Assembly (NCBI GenBank): GCA_028691435.1
Contig: JAQUZG010000002.1
Span: 1 to 52,952 of the forward strand
Length of the DNA stretch: 52,952 bases
Source of the DNA: Candidatus Iainarchaeum sp.
Lineage (GTDB): Archaea > Iainarchaeota > Iainarchaeia > Iainarchaeales > JAAZKV01
Direction of reading: 5' to 3'
Shown: piece by piece, positions 1 to 8,101 of the stretch
Numbering within the stretch: the first letter of the stretch is position 1
How the letters are laid out: each line of letters opens with the position of its first letter
The notes under the pieces: generated by a model
Told to the model about the DNA's origin: nothing
What the model saw: only the letters and a program-made list of their open reading frames with translations
Database searches by the model: none
Translations under genes and position numbers: made by a program

Positions 1-147
1 CCTATAATGAATATACTATTGCAAACAATCCCTTTAAGTTTAGAAGACTGGTTAATAATCATTGGAATTTCTTCAACATTGTTTTTTATATTTGAAATAA
101 AAAAATTAATAAGTTATAGATTAGAATTTTTAAAAAACAATAATTAG
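1..147 (+). CDS. C-terminal end of a cation-transporting P-type ATPase (partial)
   Basis: The window opens inside an open frame that ends at a TAG stop (145-147). The 48 visible residues contain LLQTIPLSLEDW followed by one hydrophobic segment and a short basic tail. This matches the last transmembrane helix and tail of the calcium/proton-type P-type ATPases, whose final loop commonly reads PLSLEDW before the last helix. The catalytic DKTG, the ATP-binding part and all other helices lie outside the window, so the transported ion cannot be told. The protein would sit in the cytoplasmic membrane. Identification rests on this short C-terminal signature only. Confidence 0.6.
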   Translation, partial: PIMNILLQTIPLSLEDWLIIIGISSTLFFIFEIKKLISYRLEFLKNNN

Positions 148-217
148 TAAATATGGTTTTTTATGACCGGCTAAGTTCTTAGAAAAGAATTTAATAAGGT
201 TGAATTAGAAAGATTTT

Positions 218-2623
218 ATGAATACTATTAAATTTCCTTTAATTAAAGAAGGCACTATTGAGACTAGATTGTATCAAGAAGTTTTAGTTAGTCAAGTTAT
301 TGAAAAAGGAAACACGCTTGTTGTTGCACCAACTGCTCTTGGAAAAACGATTATTGCTATTTTACTTAGTGCATATAAATTAAATAAAAATAAAGATTCA
401 AAGATTTTATTTTTGGCACCAACTAAACCACTTGTTACACAACATGAAAAAAGTTTTAAGAAATTTTTAAGTATTAATGAAGAACAAATTGTATCAATTA
501 CTGGAACAGTTAAACCTAATGAAAGAGAAAAAATTTATCAAAGTGCAACAATAATTAATTCTACCCCTCAAACAATAGAAAATGATATTGTTACTGGAAA
601 AATAAAATTAGATAAGTTTGATTTAATTATTTTTGATGAAGCGCATAGAGCAGTTGGTGATTATGCTTACACATTTATTAGTAAACAAATTAAAATTCAA
701 AATGAGACTGCACTTATTTTAGCTTTGACTGCTTCTCCAGGAAATGAACAAGAAAAAATTGAAGAAGTTTGTGAGAATTTAAATATTAAAAATATTGAAA
801 TAAAAAAAAGTTCAGATGATGATGTTTTACCCTATGTAAATGATATTGAGATTGATTGGATAAAAGTAGATTTGCCTGTTGAATTTAAAGAAATAAAAGA
901 AAATTTAGAATCTTTTCAAAAAAAACAACTTGAAGTGTTAAAAGCAATGCATATTGCAGTTACAGAAAATAAAAAATATTATAATCGAACAAGAATACTT
1001 TTAATGCAAAGCCAAATTAGACAAAAGATAATGAGTAATTCAAATAATCCAAGTTATTATGCTGCGGCTTCAAAATGTGCTGCTTTACTAAAGGTTAGCC
1101 ATGCTGAAGAATTAATTGAAACACAAGGAATTAATGCATTAAAAAATTATTTTGATAAACTTAAAGAAGAAGATGCAAAAGGAAAAAGTAAAGCATCAAA
1201 ATTAATCATGTCAAACCCTGAAATACAAATGGCAATTAGTTTAACTGAAAAACTTTTTCATAAAAAAGTTGAACATCCAAAATATAAAGAATTAAAAAAA
1301 ATACTCATTAGTGAATTTAATAAAAATCCAAATGGAAAAGCAATTGTATTTAATCAATATAGAGATTCAATAAGAGAAGTTGTAAAATTCATAAATGAAG
1401 AAGATAAAATAAAAGCAATTAGATTTATTGGCCAAGCTAAAAAGGGTGACGAAAATGGAATGAGTCAAAAAGAACAACAACAAACTCTTCAAGAATTAAA
1501 AGATGGAAAATATAATGTGATTGTTACATCAAGTGTTGCTGAAGAAGGATTAGATATACCTGCTGTAGATCTAGTAGTTTTTTTTGAACCTGTGCCTAGT
1601 GAAATTAGAACAATACAAAGACGAGGACGAACTGGAAGATTTGGTAAAGGAAGAAATATTATTTTAATGACTAAAGGGACACGTGATGAGGCATTTTATT
1701 GGACAGCAAACGCAAAAGAAAAAAGAATGCAATCTACTTTAAAAGAAATGAAAGCAAATAAAACAAAAATGGAAACAAATTTAATTGATAAAAAACAATT
1801 AAAAATAACAGATATTAAAAATGAATATACTGATTTAGAAGAAGACGAAATAATGAATGAAAATAAAATAAAAAAAGAAATTGTTAAGGATATAGCTAAT
1901 GAAATAGTTAGTGAAAATTCAAAAAAGATGATTGATCAAAGAACATTAACTAATTTTATTAAAGATGAAAATCAAATTACAATTTATGTGGATTCACGTG
2001 AACAAAAATCAACTGTTGCAAAACATTTGTTTGAAAAAGAGTGTAAAATAATTCAACAAACACTTCCAATTGGAGACTTTTTACTTAGTGAAGATATTGG
2101 TGTTGAAAGAAAAACAATTAGTGATTTTGTTAGCTCAATAATTGATGGAAGATTATTTAGTCAAATAGTTTATTTAAAAGAAAATTATAAAAAACCATTA
2201 ATTATTCTTGAAGGAAATTTTAGTGAAATTTACACTTTAAGAAATATAAATAAAGGTGCAATAATTGGAGCAATTTCTTCAATCTCAATTGATTATGCGA
2301 TTCCAATTATTCACACTCAAAATGAAATAGAAACTAGTGAATACCTTTATGCAATTGCAAAAAGAGAACAAATTGATAACAAAAAAGAAATTAGTTTAAG
2401 GGTTGGAAGAAAAGGTCTAACATTAAAGGAAAATCAACAGTATATTATGGAAGGCTTTCCACTAGTCGGCCCTAGCCTAGCTAAAAATTTATTAAAAGAA
2501 TTTAAATCAATTAAAAACATAATGAATGCTAATGAAAAAGACTTACAAAAAGTAGATAAACTTGGCGAGAAAAAAGCAAAAGAAATTAGAAAAATAATTG
2601 AAGCGGAATTTAAAGATGAATGA
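218..2623 (+). CDS. hef: Hef-type (XPF/Fanconi M-like) helicase-nuclease
   Basis: An 801-residue protein that should act at stalled replication forks and flap or branched DNA. The N-terminal SF2 helicase has Walker A APTALGKT (residues 37-44), DEAH box (140-143), TASP motif (about 168) and motif VI QRRGRTGR (about 466). After a charged linker comes an XPF-type nuclease with VDSREQ (about 590) and the signature ERKTISDF (about 629), i.e. ERKxxxD. The C-terminus carries a helix-hairpin-helix pair (GFPLVGPSLAKNLL and KVDKLGEKKAKEI). Both halves look intact, as in euryarchaeal Hef rather than the helicase-less XPF of Crenarchaeota. A TATA-like TTTAATAA (190-197) lies about 25 nt upstream of the ATG, suggesting a leaderless transcript. 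Confidence 0.93.
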   Translation: MNTIKFPLIKEGTIETRLYQEVLVSQVIEKGNTLVVAPTALGKTIIAILLSAYKLNKNKDSKILFLAPTKPLVTQHEKSFKKFLSINEEQIVSITGTVKPNEREKIYQSATIINSTPQTIENDIVTGKIKLDKFDLIIFDEAHRAVGDYAYTFISKQIKIQNETALILALTASPGNEQEKIEEVCENLNIKNIEIKKSSDDDVLPYVNDIEIDWIKVDLPVEFKEIKENLESFQKKQLEVLKAMHIAVTENKKYYNRTRILLMQSQIRQKIMSNSNNPSYYAAASKCAALLKVSHAEELIETQGINALKNYFDKLKEEDAKGKSKASKLIMSNPEIQMAISLTEKLFHKKVEHPKYKELKKILISEFNKNPNGKAIVFNQYRDSIREVVKFINEEDKIKAIRFIGQAKKGDENGMSQKEQQQTLQELKDGKYNVIVTSSVAEEGLDIPAVDLVVFFEPVPSEIRTIQRRGRTGRFGKGRNIILMTKGTRDEAFYWTANAKEKRMQSTLKEMKANKTKMETNLIDKKQLKITDIKNEYTDLEEDEIMNENKIKKEIVKDIANEIVSENSKKMIDQRTLTNFIKDENQITIYVDSREQKSTVAKHLFEKECKIIQQTLPIGDFLLSEDIGVERKTISDFVSSIIDGRLFSQIVYLKENYKKPLIILEGNFSEIYTLRNINKGAIIGAISSISIDYAIPIIHTQNEIETSEYLYAIAKREQIDNKKEISLRVGRKGLTLKENQQYIMEGFPLVGPSLAKNLLKEFKSIKNIMNANEKDLQKVDKLGEKKAKEIRKIIEAEFKDE

Positions 2624-2743
2624 AAAATTAATAAAAAAAATATTCTTTAATCAAATCAATTATAAAAAAGTAAAAATAAGTAATAAAATTAATTTCAAAA
2701 AAATTAAATTGAAAAGCAAATTTTTTCATTTTCAAAAACAAGG

Positions 2744-2753
2744 TTTTTAAATA
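2744..2753 (+). promoter_or_regulatory. TATA box of rps8e
   Basis: TTTTTAAATA stands 48 nt before the rps8e start. A transcript starting about 25 nt downstream would carry a short leader containing the GGTGAG ribosome binding site at 2790-2795. The 178-base gap after hef holds no other recognisable feature. Confidence 0.5.
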
Positions 2754-2801
2754 TGCTCTTGCTAAATTATTATAGATTAATGAATAATTGGTGAGTTTAA
2801 A

Positions 2802-3203
2802 ATGGTTCAATGGCATGGAAAATCAAAAAAATTAAGTACTGGTGGAAAAAGAAACACTATAAGTAGATGTGATAAAAAGTCTTCATCAAAAGGTGGACAA
2901 GAAACACACACTAAAGCACAAGAAGGAAATAAAGAAGAAAATAGAGTAAAAAAAGGAAGAGGAACAACAACTAAAACAGCTGTTACTTCAACAAAATTCA
3001 TTAACGTTTTAGATAATGGAAAAATGATTAAAGCTGAAATTATTAATGTTAAAGAAAATGATGCAAATAGATTATTTGCTAGATCAAATATTGCAACAAA
3101 AGGAGCAATATTAAGAATTAAAATTGATTCTAAAGAAAAAGAAGCAAAGGTAACTAATAGACCTGGACAAGATGGCGTAATTAACGCAATTGTTGTTGAA
3201 TAG
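2802..3203 (+). CDS. rps8e: Small-subunit ribosomal protein S8e
   Basis: A 133-residue basic protein of the archaeal/eukaryotic S8e family, a component of the 30S subunit. It begins WHGKSKKLSTGGKRN, the conserved rRNA-binding N-terminus (trace of the W-x-G-x-S-x-R/K-K-x-T/S-G-G signature). The C-terminal beta domain ends with RPGQDGVINAIVVE, also typical. Length is as expected for archaeal S8e. The start is supported by GGTGAG six bases upstream and a TATA box at 2744-2753. It appears monocistronic: hef ends 178 bases upstream and tfb has its own promoter. A T-rich stretch (3217-3226) just after the stop fits an archaeal oligo-U terminator. Confidence 0.95.
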   Translation: MVQWHGKSKKLSTGGKRNTISRCDKKSSSKGGQETHTKAQEGNKEENRVKKGRGTTTKTAVTSTKFINVLDNGKMIKAEIINVKENDANRLFARSNIATKGAILRIKIDSKEKEAKVTNRPGQDGVINAIVVE

Positions 3204-3272
3204 ACAACAATTAATCTCTTTTTTTAATTAAATTGCCAAAATTAGCCAATATTTTGCATATAAACAGCCCAT

Positions 3273-3311
3273 GCAAAGATTTATAAATTTGCCCATAGAA
3301 GCTTTATATAA
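3273..3311 (+). promoter_or_regulatory. Promoter region of tfb with two TATA-like boxes, one inside a quasi-palindrome
   Basis: TTTATATAA (3303-3311) is correctly placed for a transcript starting near 3335, before the GGTGA at 3353-3357. A second TATA-like box, ATTTATAAAT (3279-3288), lies in a near-palindrome running from GCAAAG to TTTGC (3273-3292). Two candidate TATA boxes before the gene for the TATA-associated factor itself could mean alternative or self-controlled transcription; that is inference. Confidence 0.45.
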
Positions 3312-3361
3312 GGTGCTGATTCTAAGTCAATCGAATTGAATTAGTATAAAAAGGTGAGATT

Positions 3362-4270
3362 ATGACTAAAAAATGTCCAGAATGTGGAAGTGAAAGAATT
3401 AGAGTAGATCATGCAAAAGGTGAAGCTGTTTGTATGGATTGTGGTCTAATTGTATCCGAAGATGAAGTATTTGATACAGGAAAAGAATGGAGAAATTTTG
3501 ATCAAGGTGACGGTGAAGACAGTTCTAGATCAGGAAGTCCAATGAAATATGTTAAACTAAACAAAGGTTTAGTAACAATGATTGACAGAAGAGGAACAGA
3601 TTTAAGAGGAAATAAATTATCAAGTAAAGGAAGAGCACAAATGTACCGTTTAATTAAATGGCATAAAAGAGCAAGTGTATCTTCATCAATGCAAAGAAAT
3701 CTTTCAATTGCATTAACTGAAATGAGAAGAGTAGCATCATACTTAAATATACCAGAAACTTTAGTTGAAGCAGCAGCTTTACTTTACAGAAAAACTGTAA
3801 AAAAAGGATTAATCAGAGGAAGATTAATCGAAGCAGTTGTTGCAGCAGTTCTTTATGCAGTTTGTAGAACATACCATGTTCCAAGAACTCTTAACGAAAT
3901 GGCAGAAGCTTCAGGTTTAACAAAAAAAGAAATTGGAAGAACTTATAGATTTTTAGTGCGAGAATTATCTCTTGAAATACCATTAACAAATCCGGTTCAC
4001 TATATTCCAAGATTTGCTTCAGAACTTAACTTAAGTGGAGAAGTTCAAGAAGAAGGAAGAAGAATACTTGAAGAAGCAATTAAACAAGGATTAATATCTG
4101 GAAGAGGCCCAACAGGTGTTGCTGCAGCTGCAGTTTACATTGCTGGACTACTTAAAGGTGAAAGACGAACACAAAAAGAAGTTGCTAATGTTGCTGGTGT
4201 AACAGAAGTAACAATTAGAAACAGATACAGAGAATTAAGAAAGAGATTAAATATTGATGTTGCTGCTTAA
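3362..4270 (+). CDS. tfb: Transcription initiation factor B (TFB)
   Basis: A 302-residue archaeal TFIIB homologue, which binds the TBP-TATA complex and BRE and recruits RNA polymerase. The N-terminal zinc ribbon has CPEC (residues 5-8) and CMDC (about 24-27). Next comes the B-reader/linker region, with EWRNFD, and two cyclin-fold repeats (from about 110 and about 205), each with a conserved RGR/SGRGP-type turn. The C-terminal recognition helix region reads VAGVTEVTIRNRYREL. Full length, no missing motif. GGTGA at 3353-3357 supports the start. A hairpin-plus-T-run terminator follows. The gene's base composition is slightly less AT-biased than neighbours, as expected for a highly expressed gene. 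Confidence 0.96.
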   Translation: MTKKCPECGSERIRVDHAKGEAVCMDCGLIVSEDEVFDTGKEWRNFDQGDGEDSSRSGSPMKYVKLNKGLVTMIDRRGTDLRGNKLSSKGRAQMYRLIKWHKRASVSSSMQRNLSIALTEMRRVASYLNIPETLVEAAALLYRKTVKKGLIRGRLIEAVVAAVLYAVCRTYHVPRTLNEMAEASGLTKKEIGRTYRFLVRELSLEIPLTNPVHYIPRFASELNLSGEVQEEGRRILEEAIKQGLISGRGPTGVAAAAVYIAGLLKGERRTQKEVANVAGVTEVTIRNRYRELRKRLNIDVAA

Positions 4271-4296
4271 GTGTAGCAAATCAATTAACCTATTTT

Positions 4297-4332
4297 GAAA
4301 AGCAATTTTGCTTTTCTTTTTTTTATTTTTTT
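4297..4332 (+). terminator. Hairpin plus T-run terminator after tfb
   Basis: GAAAAGCAA (4297-4305) and TTGCTTTTC (4308-4316) form a perfect 9-bp stem around a TT loop, followed by eight T (4317-4324), one A and seven more T. It begins 27 bases after the tfb stop and resembles a bacterial intrinsic terminator. In archaea a T-run alone usually suffices. Confidence 0.7.
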
Positions 4333-4404
4333 AAAACTAATTTTTTAACAATAGATTATAATTAAATATTAAACCAATCAAGATTATTTAAGAAAAGTGA
4401 AAAT

Positions 4405-5079
4405 ATGATTATTGCAGGAATTGATGAAGCTGGAAGAGGGCCTTGCTTTGGCCCAATGGTAATTAGTATTGCATCAATTGAAAAAAAAAATGAAATAAAA
4501 CTTAAAGAAATTGGAGTAAAAGATTCTAAGGACTTGACAGCCAAACAAAGGGAAGAAATGTTTGATCAACTTAAAGAAGTTACTAAAAGTAAAACTAAAG
4601 TTTTAAGTGCAGTTGAAATTAATGACCTGATGACACATGAAAATTTAAATGAAATTGAAGCAATTACCATTGCTAATTTAATAAATGAATTTAGTGAAAA
4701 AATTGACGAACTTTTTATTGATAGCCCTGATGTGACTAAGGGAAAATTTGAAGGAAGAATTAGACAATATTTAAATAAAGAAAAACAAGGCATAAAAATA
4801 GTTGCTGAAAATAAAGCTGATTCAAAATATTTGATAACTGGGGCAGCAAGTATAATAGCAAAAGTTACAAGAGATAATGAGATTAAAGAGTTAGCTAAAA
4901 AATATGGTGATTTTGGTTCAGGTTATCCTTCAGACCCATATACAAAAAGATATTTAGAAGAATATGTTGAAAAAAATAAAAAGTTACCACCATTTTCTAG
5001 AATTTTTTGGAGCACATGCACTAAAGCGCTTGAAAAATTAGAAGAAAATAAAGAATCTAGTCAGTCTAAATTATTCTAA
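4405..5079 (+). CDS. rnhB: Ribonuclease HII
   Basis: A 224-residue RNase HII that cleaves the RNA strand of RNA-DNA hybrids, including single ribonucleotides left in DNA. GIDEAGRGP (residues 5-13) carries the first two acidic catalytic residues (D7, E8). The third acidic residue is in LFIDSPDV, and the conserved GSGYPSDPYT segment is present near residue 170. The C-terminus ends QSKLF, which could be a shortened PCNA-interacting peptide, but that is weak. The gene stands alone between tfb and the PadR-type operon. Length is typical for archaeal RNase HII. Confidence 0.95.
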   Translation: MIIAGIDEAGRGPCFGPMVISIASIEKKNEIKLKEIGVKDSKDLTAKQREEMFDQLKEVTKSKTKVLSAVEINDLMTHENLNEIEAITIANLINEFSEKIDELFIDSPDVTKGKFEGRIRQYLNKEKQGIKIVAENKADSKYLITGAASIIAKVTRDNEIKELAKKYGDFGSGYPSDPYTKRYLEEYVEKNKKLPPFSRIFWSTCTKALEKLEENKESSQSKLF

Positions 5080-5140
5080 TTTAATAAAATCAAAAACTAA
5101 TTTTTAAAAATAACTAAATATATAATTTAAAAATTAAAAG

Positions 5141-5154
5141 TATCGAACCGATAG
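5141..5154. promoter_or_regulatory. Candidate operator copy 1 (TATCG-N3-CGATA)
   Basis: The 14 bases TATCGAACCGATAG form an inverted repeat TATCG/CGATA around AAC. An identical copy lies exactly 50 bases downstream. Both are in the promoter/leader of the operon that encodes a PadR-family repressor, so they are the natural candidates for its binding sites. TATA-like TATAATTTA (5121-5129) and TTTTTAAATA (5156-5165) flank this copy. Confidence 0.6.
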
Positions 5155-5190
5155 GTTTTTAAATAATTATTTAAAAAATATTTATAGACA

Positions 5191-5204
5191 TATCGAACCG
5201 ATAG
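5191..5204. promoter_or_regulatory. Candidate operator copy 2 (TATCG-N3-CGATA)
   Basis: Second, identical copy of the 14-base inverted repeat, ending five bases before the GGAGG ribosome binding site (5209-5213) of the first gene. Depending on which TATA-like box is used, it covers the transcript start or the 5' leader. Binding here would block transcription. The strong GGAGG site is unlike the GGTGA used by most genes in the window. Confidence 0.6.
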
Positions 5205-5219
5205 TTATGGAGGAAAAAA

Positions 5220-6428
5220 ATGAATAATAAAATATTATCAAAATCAATTTTATTTTTGATGATACTCTTAGTTTCATCAAACATATTTGCCCAGTCAATT
5301 GGAGGATTAACAATTGAACAATTAAGTTATGATCCATTCCCAGCAAAAGCTGGCCAAAATTTAGATTTATACATTAGTGTAAAAAACACTGGAAACTATA
5401 ATCTAGAAAATATTGAATGTAGATTAGACAATAAATACCCATTTTATTTATGGGCTGATGAAAATCATACAAAGAAAATAAGTTTATTAAACATAAGTGA
5501 AAATGCACTTTTTAAATACAAATTTATTATAAGTAGTGACGCAGTAGCAGATGATTATAACATTGATTTTATGTGTAAAAGAGATGATGGTGCAGAAATT
5601 TCAAAAACTTTAACATTAACTATTGATACATTGACTCCTGATTTTGCAATCGGGCAAATTTTATCTGAGCCATCTAAATTACTTTCTGATTCAGAAGATA
5701 ATAAACTAACAATTGAATTACAAAATATTGGTAATGATTCAGCTAGTTTAGTGACAACTAAACTAATTTTACCAAATGGTTTTTCTTCAAGTCAAAGTTA
5801 TTCAGAAACTGCAAATTTAGGCACAATAGCTAAGGATTCAAGTAAAACTGCGACATATTATATTGATGTTGACAAAAATATACGACCTGGAAAACATAAA
5901 GCTCAATTAATAATTAATTACAAATTTTCTGGAAATAATAGTAATGAATATAAACAAAAAATAATTGATTTTGATTTAGATGTGAAAGATGAACCAAAAT
6001 TAACTATTGAAAAAATAGATATTTCTCAAGCTAACGGTTTAATGCAAGGCGATAAAAGTGAAATAAAATTAACTATTAAAAACACTGGAAATAAAGTTGC
6101 TGATGAAGTATCAGTTAAAATATTTAAACAAAGTGATCAACCATTTGAATTTGATAAAAAATATGATTATATTGGAAAATTAGAATCAAATGAAACTGGA
6201 CAAGCAACAATAACATTCACAGTAAACAATGATGCTGCATTAAAGGAATATTTTATTAAAACTGAAATAAGATATTTGACAAATGACACAGTAAAAACTA
6301 CTGATGAGCAATTTACAATTAATGTAAATAAAGAAAAACCAAAAGATCAACTAACAACAATTGTAATCATATTAGTTGTTTTAATAATTGCTGGAGTAGT
6401 AATATGGAAAAAAGTTCTAAAAAAATAG
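5220..6428 (+). CDS. Secreted, C-terminally anchored surface protein with CARDB/NEW3-like domains
   Basis: A 402-residue exported protein. Residues 1-25 form a signal peptide ending IFAQ. Three Ig-like repeats follow, each with the pattern LxIxxKNTGN...: ISVKNTGNYNLENIEC, IELQNIGNDSASLV and LTIKNTGNKVADEVSV. This is the pattern of COG1361/CARDB/NEW3 extracellular domains. A transmembrane helix (about 377-397) and a KKVLKK tail anchor it. Its exact ligand is unknown. It is the first gene of an operon with a PadR regulator and two RND-type membrane proteins, so it probably acts as an extracytoplasmic partner of that exporter; that is inference. Start fixed by GGAGG at 5209-5213. It overlaps padR by 25 bases. 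Confidence 0.8.
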   Translation: MNNKILSKSILFLMILLVSSNIFAQSIGGLTIEQLSYDPFPAKAGQNLDLYISVKNTGNYNLENIECRLDNKYPFYLWADENHTKKISLLNISENALFKYKFIISSDAVADDYNIDFMCKRDDGAEISKTLTLTIDTLTPDFAIGQILSEPSKLLSDSEDNKLTIELQNIGNDSASLVTTKLILPNGFSSSQSYSETANLGTIAKDSSKTATYYIDVDKNIRPGKHKAQLIINYKFSGNNSNEYKQKIIDFDLDVKDEPKLTIEKIDISQANGLMQGDKSEIKLTIKNTGNKVADEVSVKIFKQSDQPFEFDKKYDYIGKLESNETGQATITFTVNNDAALKEYFIKTEIRYLTNDTVKTTDEQFTINVNKEKPKDQLTTIVIILVVLIIAGVVIWKKVLKK

Positions 6429-6940
6429 TTCATAAAAGTGAACTTAAAATTGTTCCAAAAGGAATGCTAAAAAAATATATTTTAGCATTACTTTCAAAAC
6501 ATGATCTTTGCGGATACACATTAATGAGTAAAATTAAAGAAAATACTTGTTTTTGGAAGCCATCAAGTGGAACACTTTATCCATTATTAAAAAATATGAA
6601 AGATGATAAATTAATTGATGAAAAAAACGACAAGAATAAAAAAATATATTGTTTAACAAACAAAGGAAAACAAACAATCCATGATGAAAAAATTTCAACT
6701 GATCCAAAAAAACTTAATTTAGAAATTCATTCAGGATTAATCACATCATTATCATTGTTACTTGATATTGATAAAGAAATCTTAGAAAATAAATTATTTA
6801 ATAATATAGAAAAAATTAAATTTAAACCGGAACTAAAAAAAATAATTATAGAATTAGCGAGGGCAAATAATAAAGATCATATTGATCAAATAGTTAAAAT
6901 ACTTAAAGAAACAGTGGAAAAATTACAAAAAATAAAATAG
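6404..6940 (+). CDS. PadR-family transcriptional regulator
   Basis: A 178-residue protein with a PadR winged helix at about residues 20-90: KKYILALLSKHDLCGYTLM, then FWKPSSGTLYPLLKNM (the hallmark recognition-helix region with SxGTLYPxL) and the wing KIYCLTNKGKQ. The C-terminal half is helical and should dimerise. PadR proteins are usually ligand-responsive repressors of efflux genes and often control their own operon. Here the gene starts inside the end of the preceding surface-protein gene (25-base overlap) and is followed after a few bases by two exporter genes. The two TATCG-N3-CGATA repeats upstream of the operon are the likely targets. An internal ATG at residue 21 is an alternative start but would trim the domain. 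Confidence 0.88.
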   Translation: MEKSSKKIVHKSELKIVPKGMLKKYILALLSKHDLCGYTLMSKIKENTCFWKPSSGTLYPLLKNMKDDKLIDEKNDKNKKIYCLTNKGKQTIHDEKISTDPKKLNLEIHSGLITSLSLLLDIDKEILENKLFNNIEKIKFKPELKKIIIELARANNKDHIDQIVKILKETVEKLQKIK

Positions 6941-6967
6941 ATAAATTAAATGTTAGGAAATGAGATT

Positions 6968-8101
6968 ATGAATTTTTTTGAAATGATTGCGGATGCACAA
7001 ATAAAAAATGCTTACATTTTAGGATTAATTGCAATTCTTTTGACAATTGTTATTGGTTTAGGCATCCAACACATTTATTTACAAACTGATACTTCAGCAG
7101 ATAATCCAAAAGATTGGGATGTTGTAAAACTCGAAGATTATGTTTCTGAAAAATTTGGCGGAACAGACACTATAATAATTTTGATAGAGTTAGATAAAGA
7201 TTTATTTTACTCAAACTCCCCAACAGACATTAGGGACAAAGATGTGTTAAATACAGTATATGATTTAAGTAAAGAACTTGAAAAAGAAGATAAGATTAGT
7301 TCTGTTCAGTCAGCTGGAATGTTATTTGAAACTATTGGCGGAATTCCAGAAAACAACGATTCAATAATTAGTATAATCAATGCTTTTCCTGAAGCAAAAG
7401 CATTTTTTAATAAAAACAATTCCGCAACAGCTATTTTTGTGTCAGCACAACTTGGAAATGAAGCAGACAAGATAAATTTTTCAAAAAGATTAACTGAAAT
7501 AATTAACAGTATAAAAAAACCAAGTGGATTAAAGATAACAAGCAGTGGAACACCAGAAATACAAATATTACTTGGAGATTTAATTAGACATGATTTAGTT
7601 GTTACAAGTGGAATTGCTGCCGGAATTATTTTTTTATTAGTTATCTTGTTTAAGCGAAATCTTAAAGATGCAATTTTAATTTTTACTCCTCTTATTTTTG
7701 GATTAGTTTGGATGCTTGGAATAATGGGGTGGCTTGGCATACCATTATCTATTGCTACAGTTGGTGTGAGTGCAATGATATTAGGTCTAGGAACAGAATA
7801 TGGAATTTTTTTAGTTGAACGATATGAAGAAGAAAAGAAAAAAGGATTTAAAGTTGATAAGGCATTAAGACAAAGTCTGCCAGCAATTGGAATAGGAATA
7901 ACGGGTTCTGGTTTAACAACTACCGCCGGATTTGTTGCATTACTTTTTACCACACTTCCAATGATTCAAAATCTTGGAAAAATTTTATCACTTGGAATTT
8001 TATGCATTTTGATTGCAACAATTTTGGTTACTCCAATCTTTATTGTAATTGATGAAAGAATAACTGAATTTTTAAAAGAAAAAGCGAGGGGAATGCAATG
8101 A
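6968..8101 (+). CDS. RND/MMPL-superfamily exporter, first half-size subunit
   Basis: About 377 residues from the ATG at 6968, which follows AGGAAATGAG; an upstream in-frame ATG at 6950 is possible. It has one N-terminal helix (about 10-35), an extracytoplasmic domain of about 170 residues, then five helices. This is the topology of one half of an RND/MMPL/SSD transporter. ATVGVSAMILGLGTEYGIFLVERYEEE corresponds to the conserved TM4 region, where a GlxxDY/GxEY motif carries the proton-relay acidic residue. Most family members are single 12-helix chains, so this half should pair with itself or with the next gene, which overlaps it by 4 bases (ATGA). Substrate unknown. Confidence 0.85.
   Translation: MNFFEMIADAQIKNAYILGLIAILLTIVIGLGIQHIYLQTDTSADNPKDWDVVKLEDYVSEKFGGTDTIIILIELDKDLFYSNSPTDIRDKDVLNTVYDLSKELEKEDKISSVQSAGMLFETIGGIPENNDSIISIINAFPEAKAFFNKNNSATAIFVSAQLGNEADKINFSKRLTEIINSIKKPSGLKITSSGTPEIQILLGDLIRHDLVVTSGIAAGIIFLLVILFKRNLKDAILIFTPLIFGLVWMLGIMGWLGIPLSIATVGVSAMILGLGTEYGIFLVERYEEEKKKGFKVDKALRQSLPAIGIGITGSGLTTTAGFVALLFTTLPMIQNLGKILSLGILCILIATILVTPIFIVIDERITEFLKEKARGMQ

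Noticed and set aside
2628..2816. 62-codon minus-strand frame between hef and rps8e
   Set aside because: Phe/Tyr/Lys-only composition reflects AT-rich promoter DNA; it covers the rps8e TATA box and ribosome site.
7306..7953. 215-codon open frame antisense to the first RND gene
   Set aside because: It mirrors the codons of a clear membrane protein gene on the other strand and has no ribosome site or family features.
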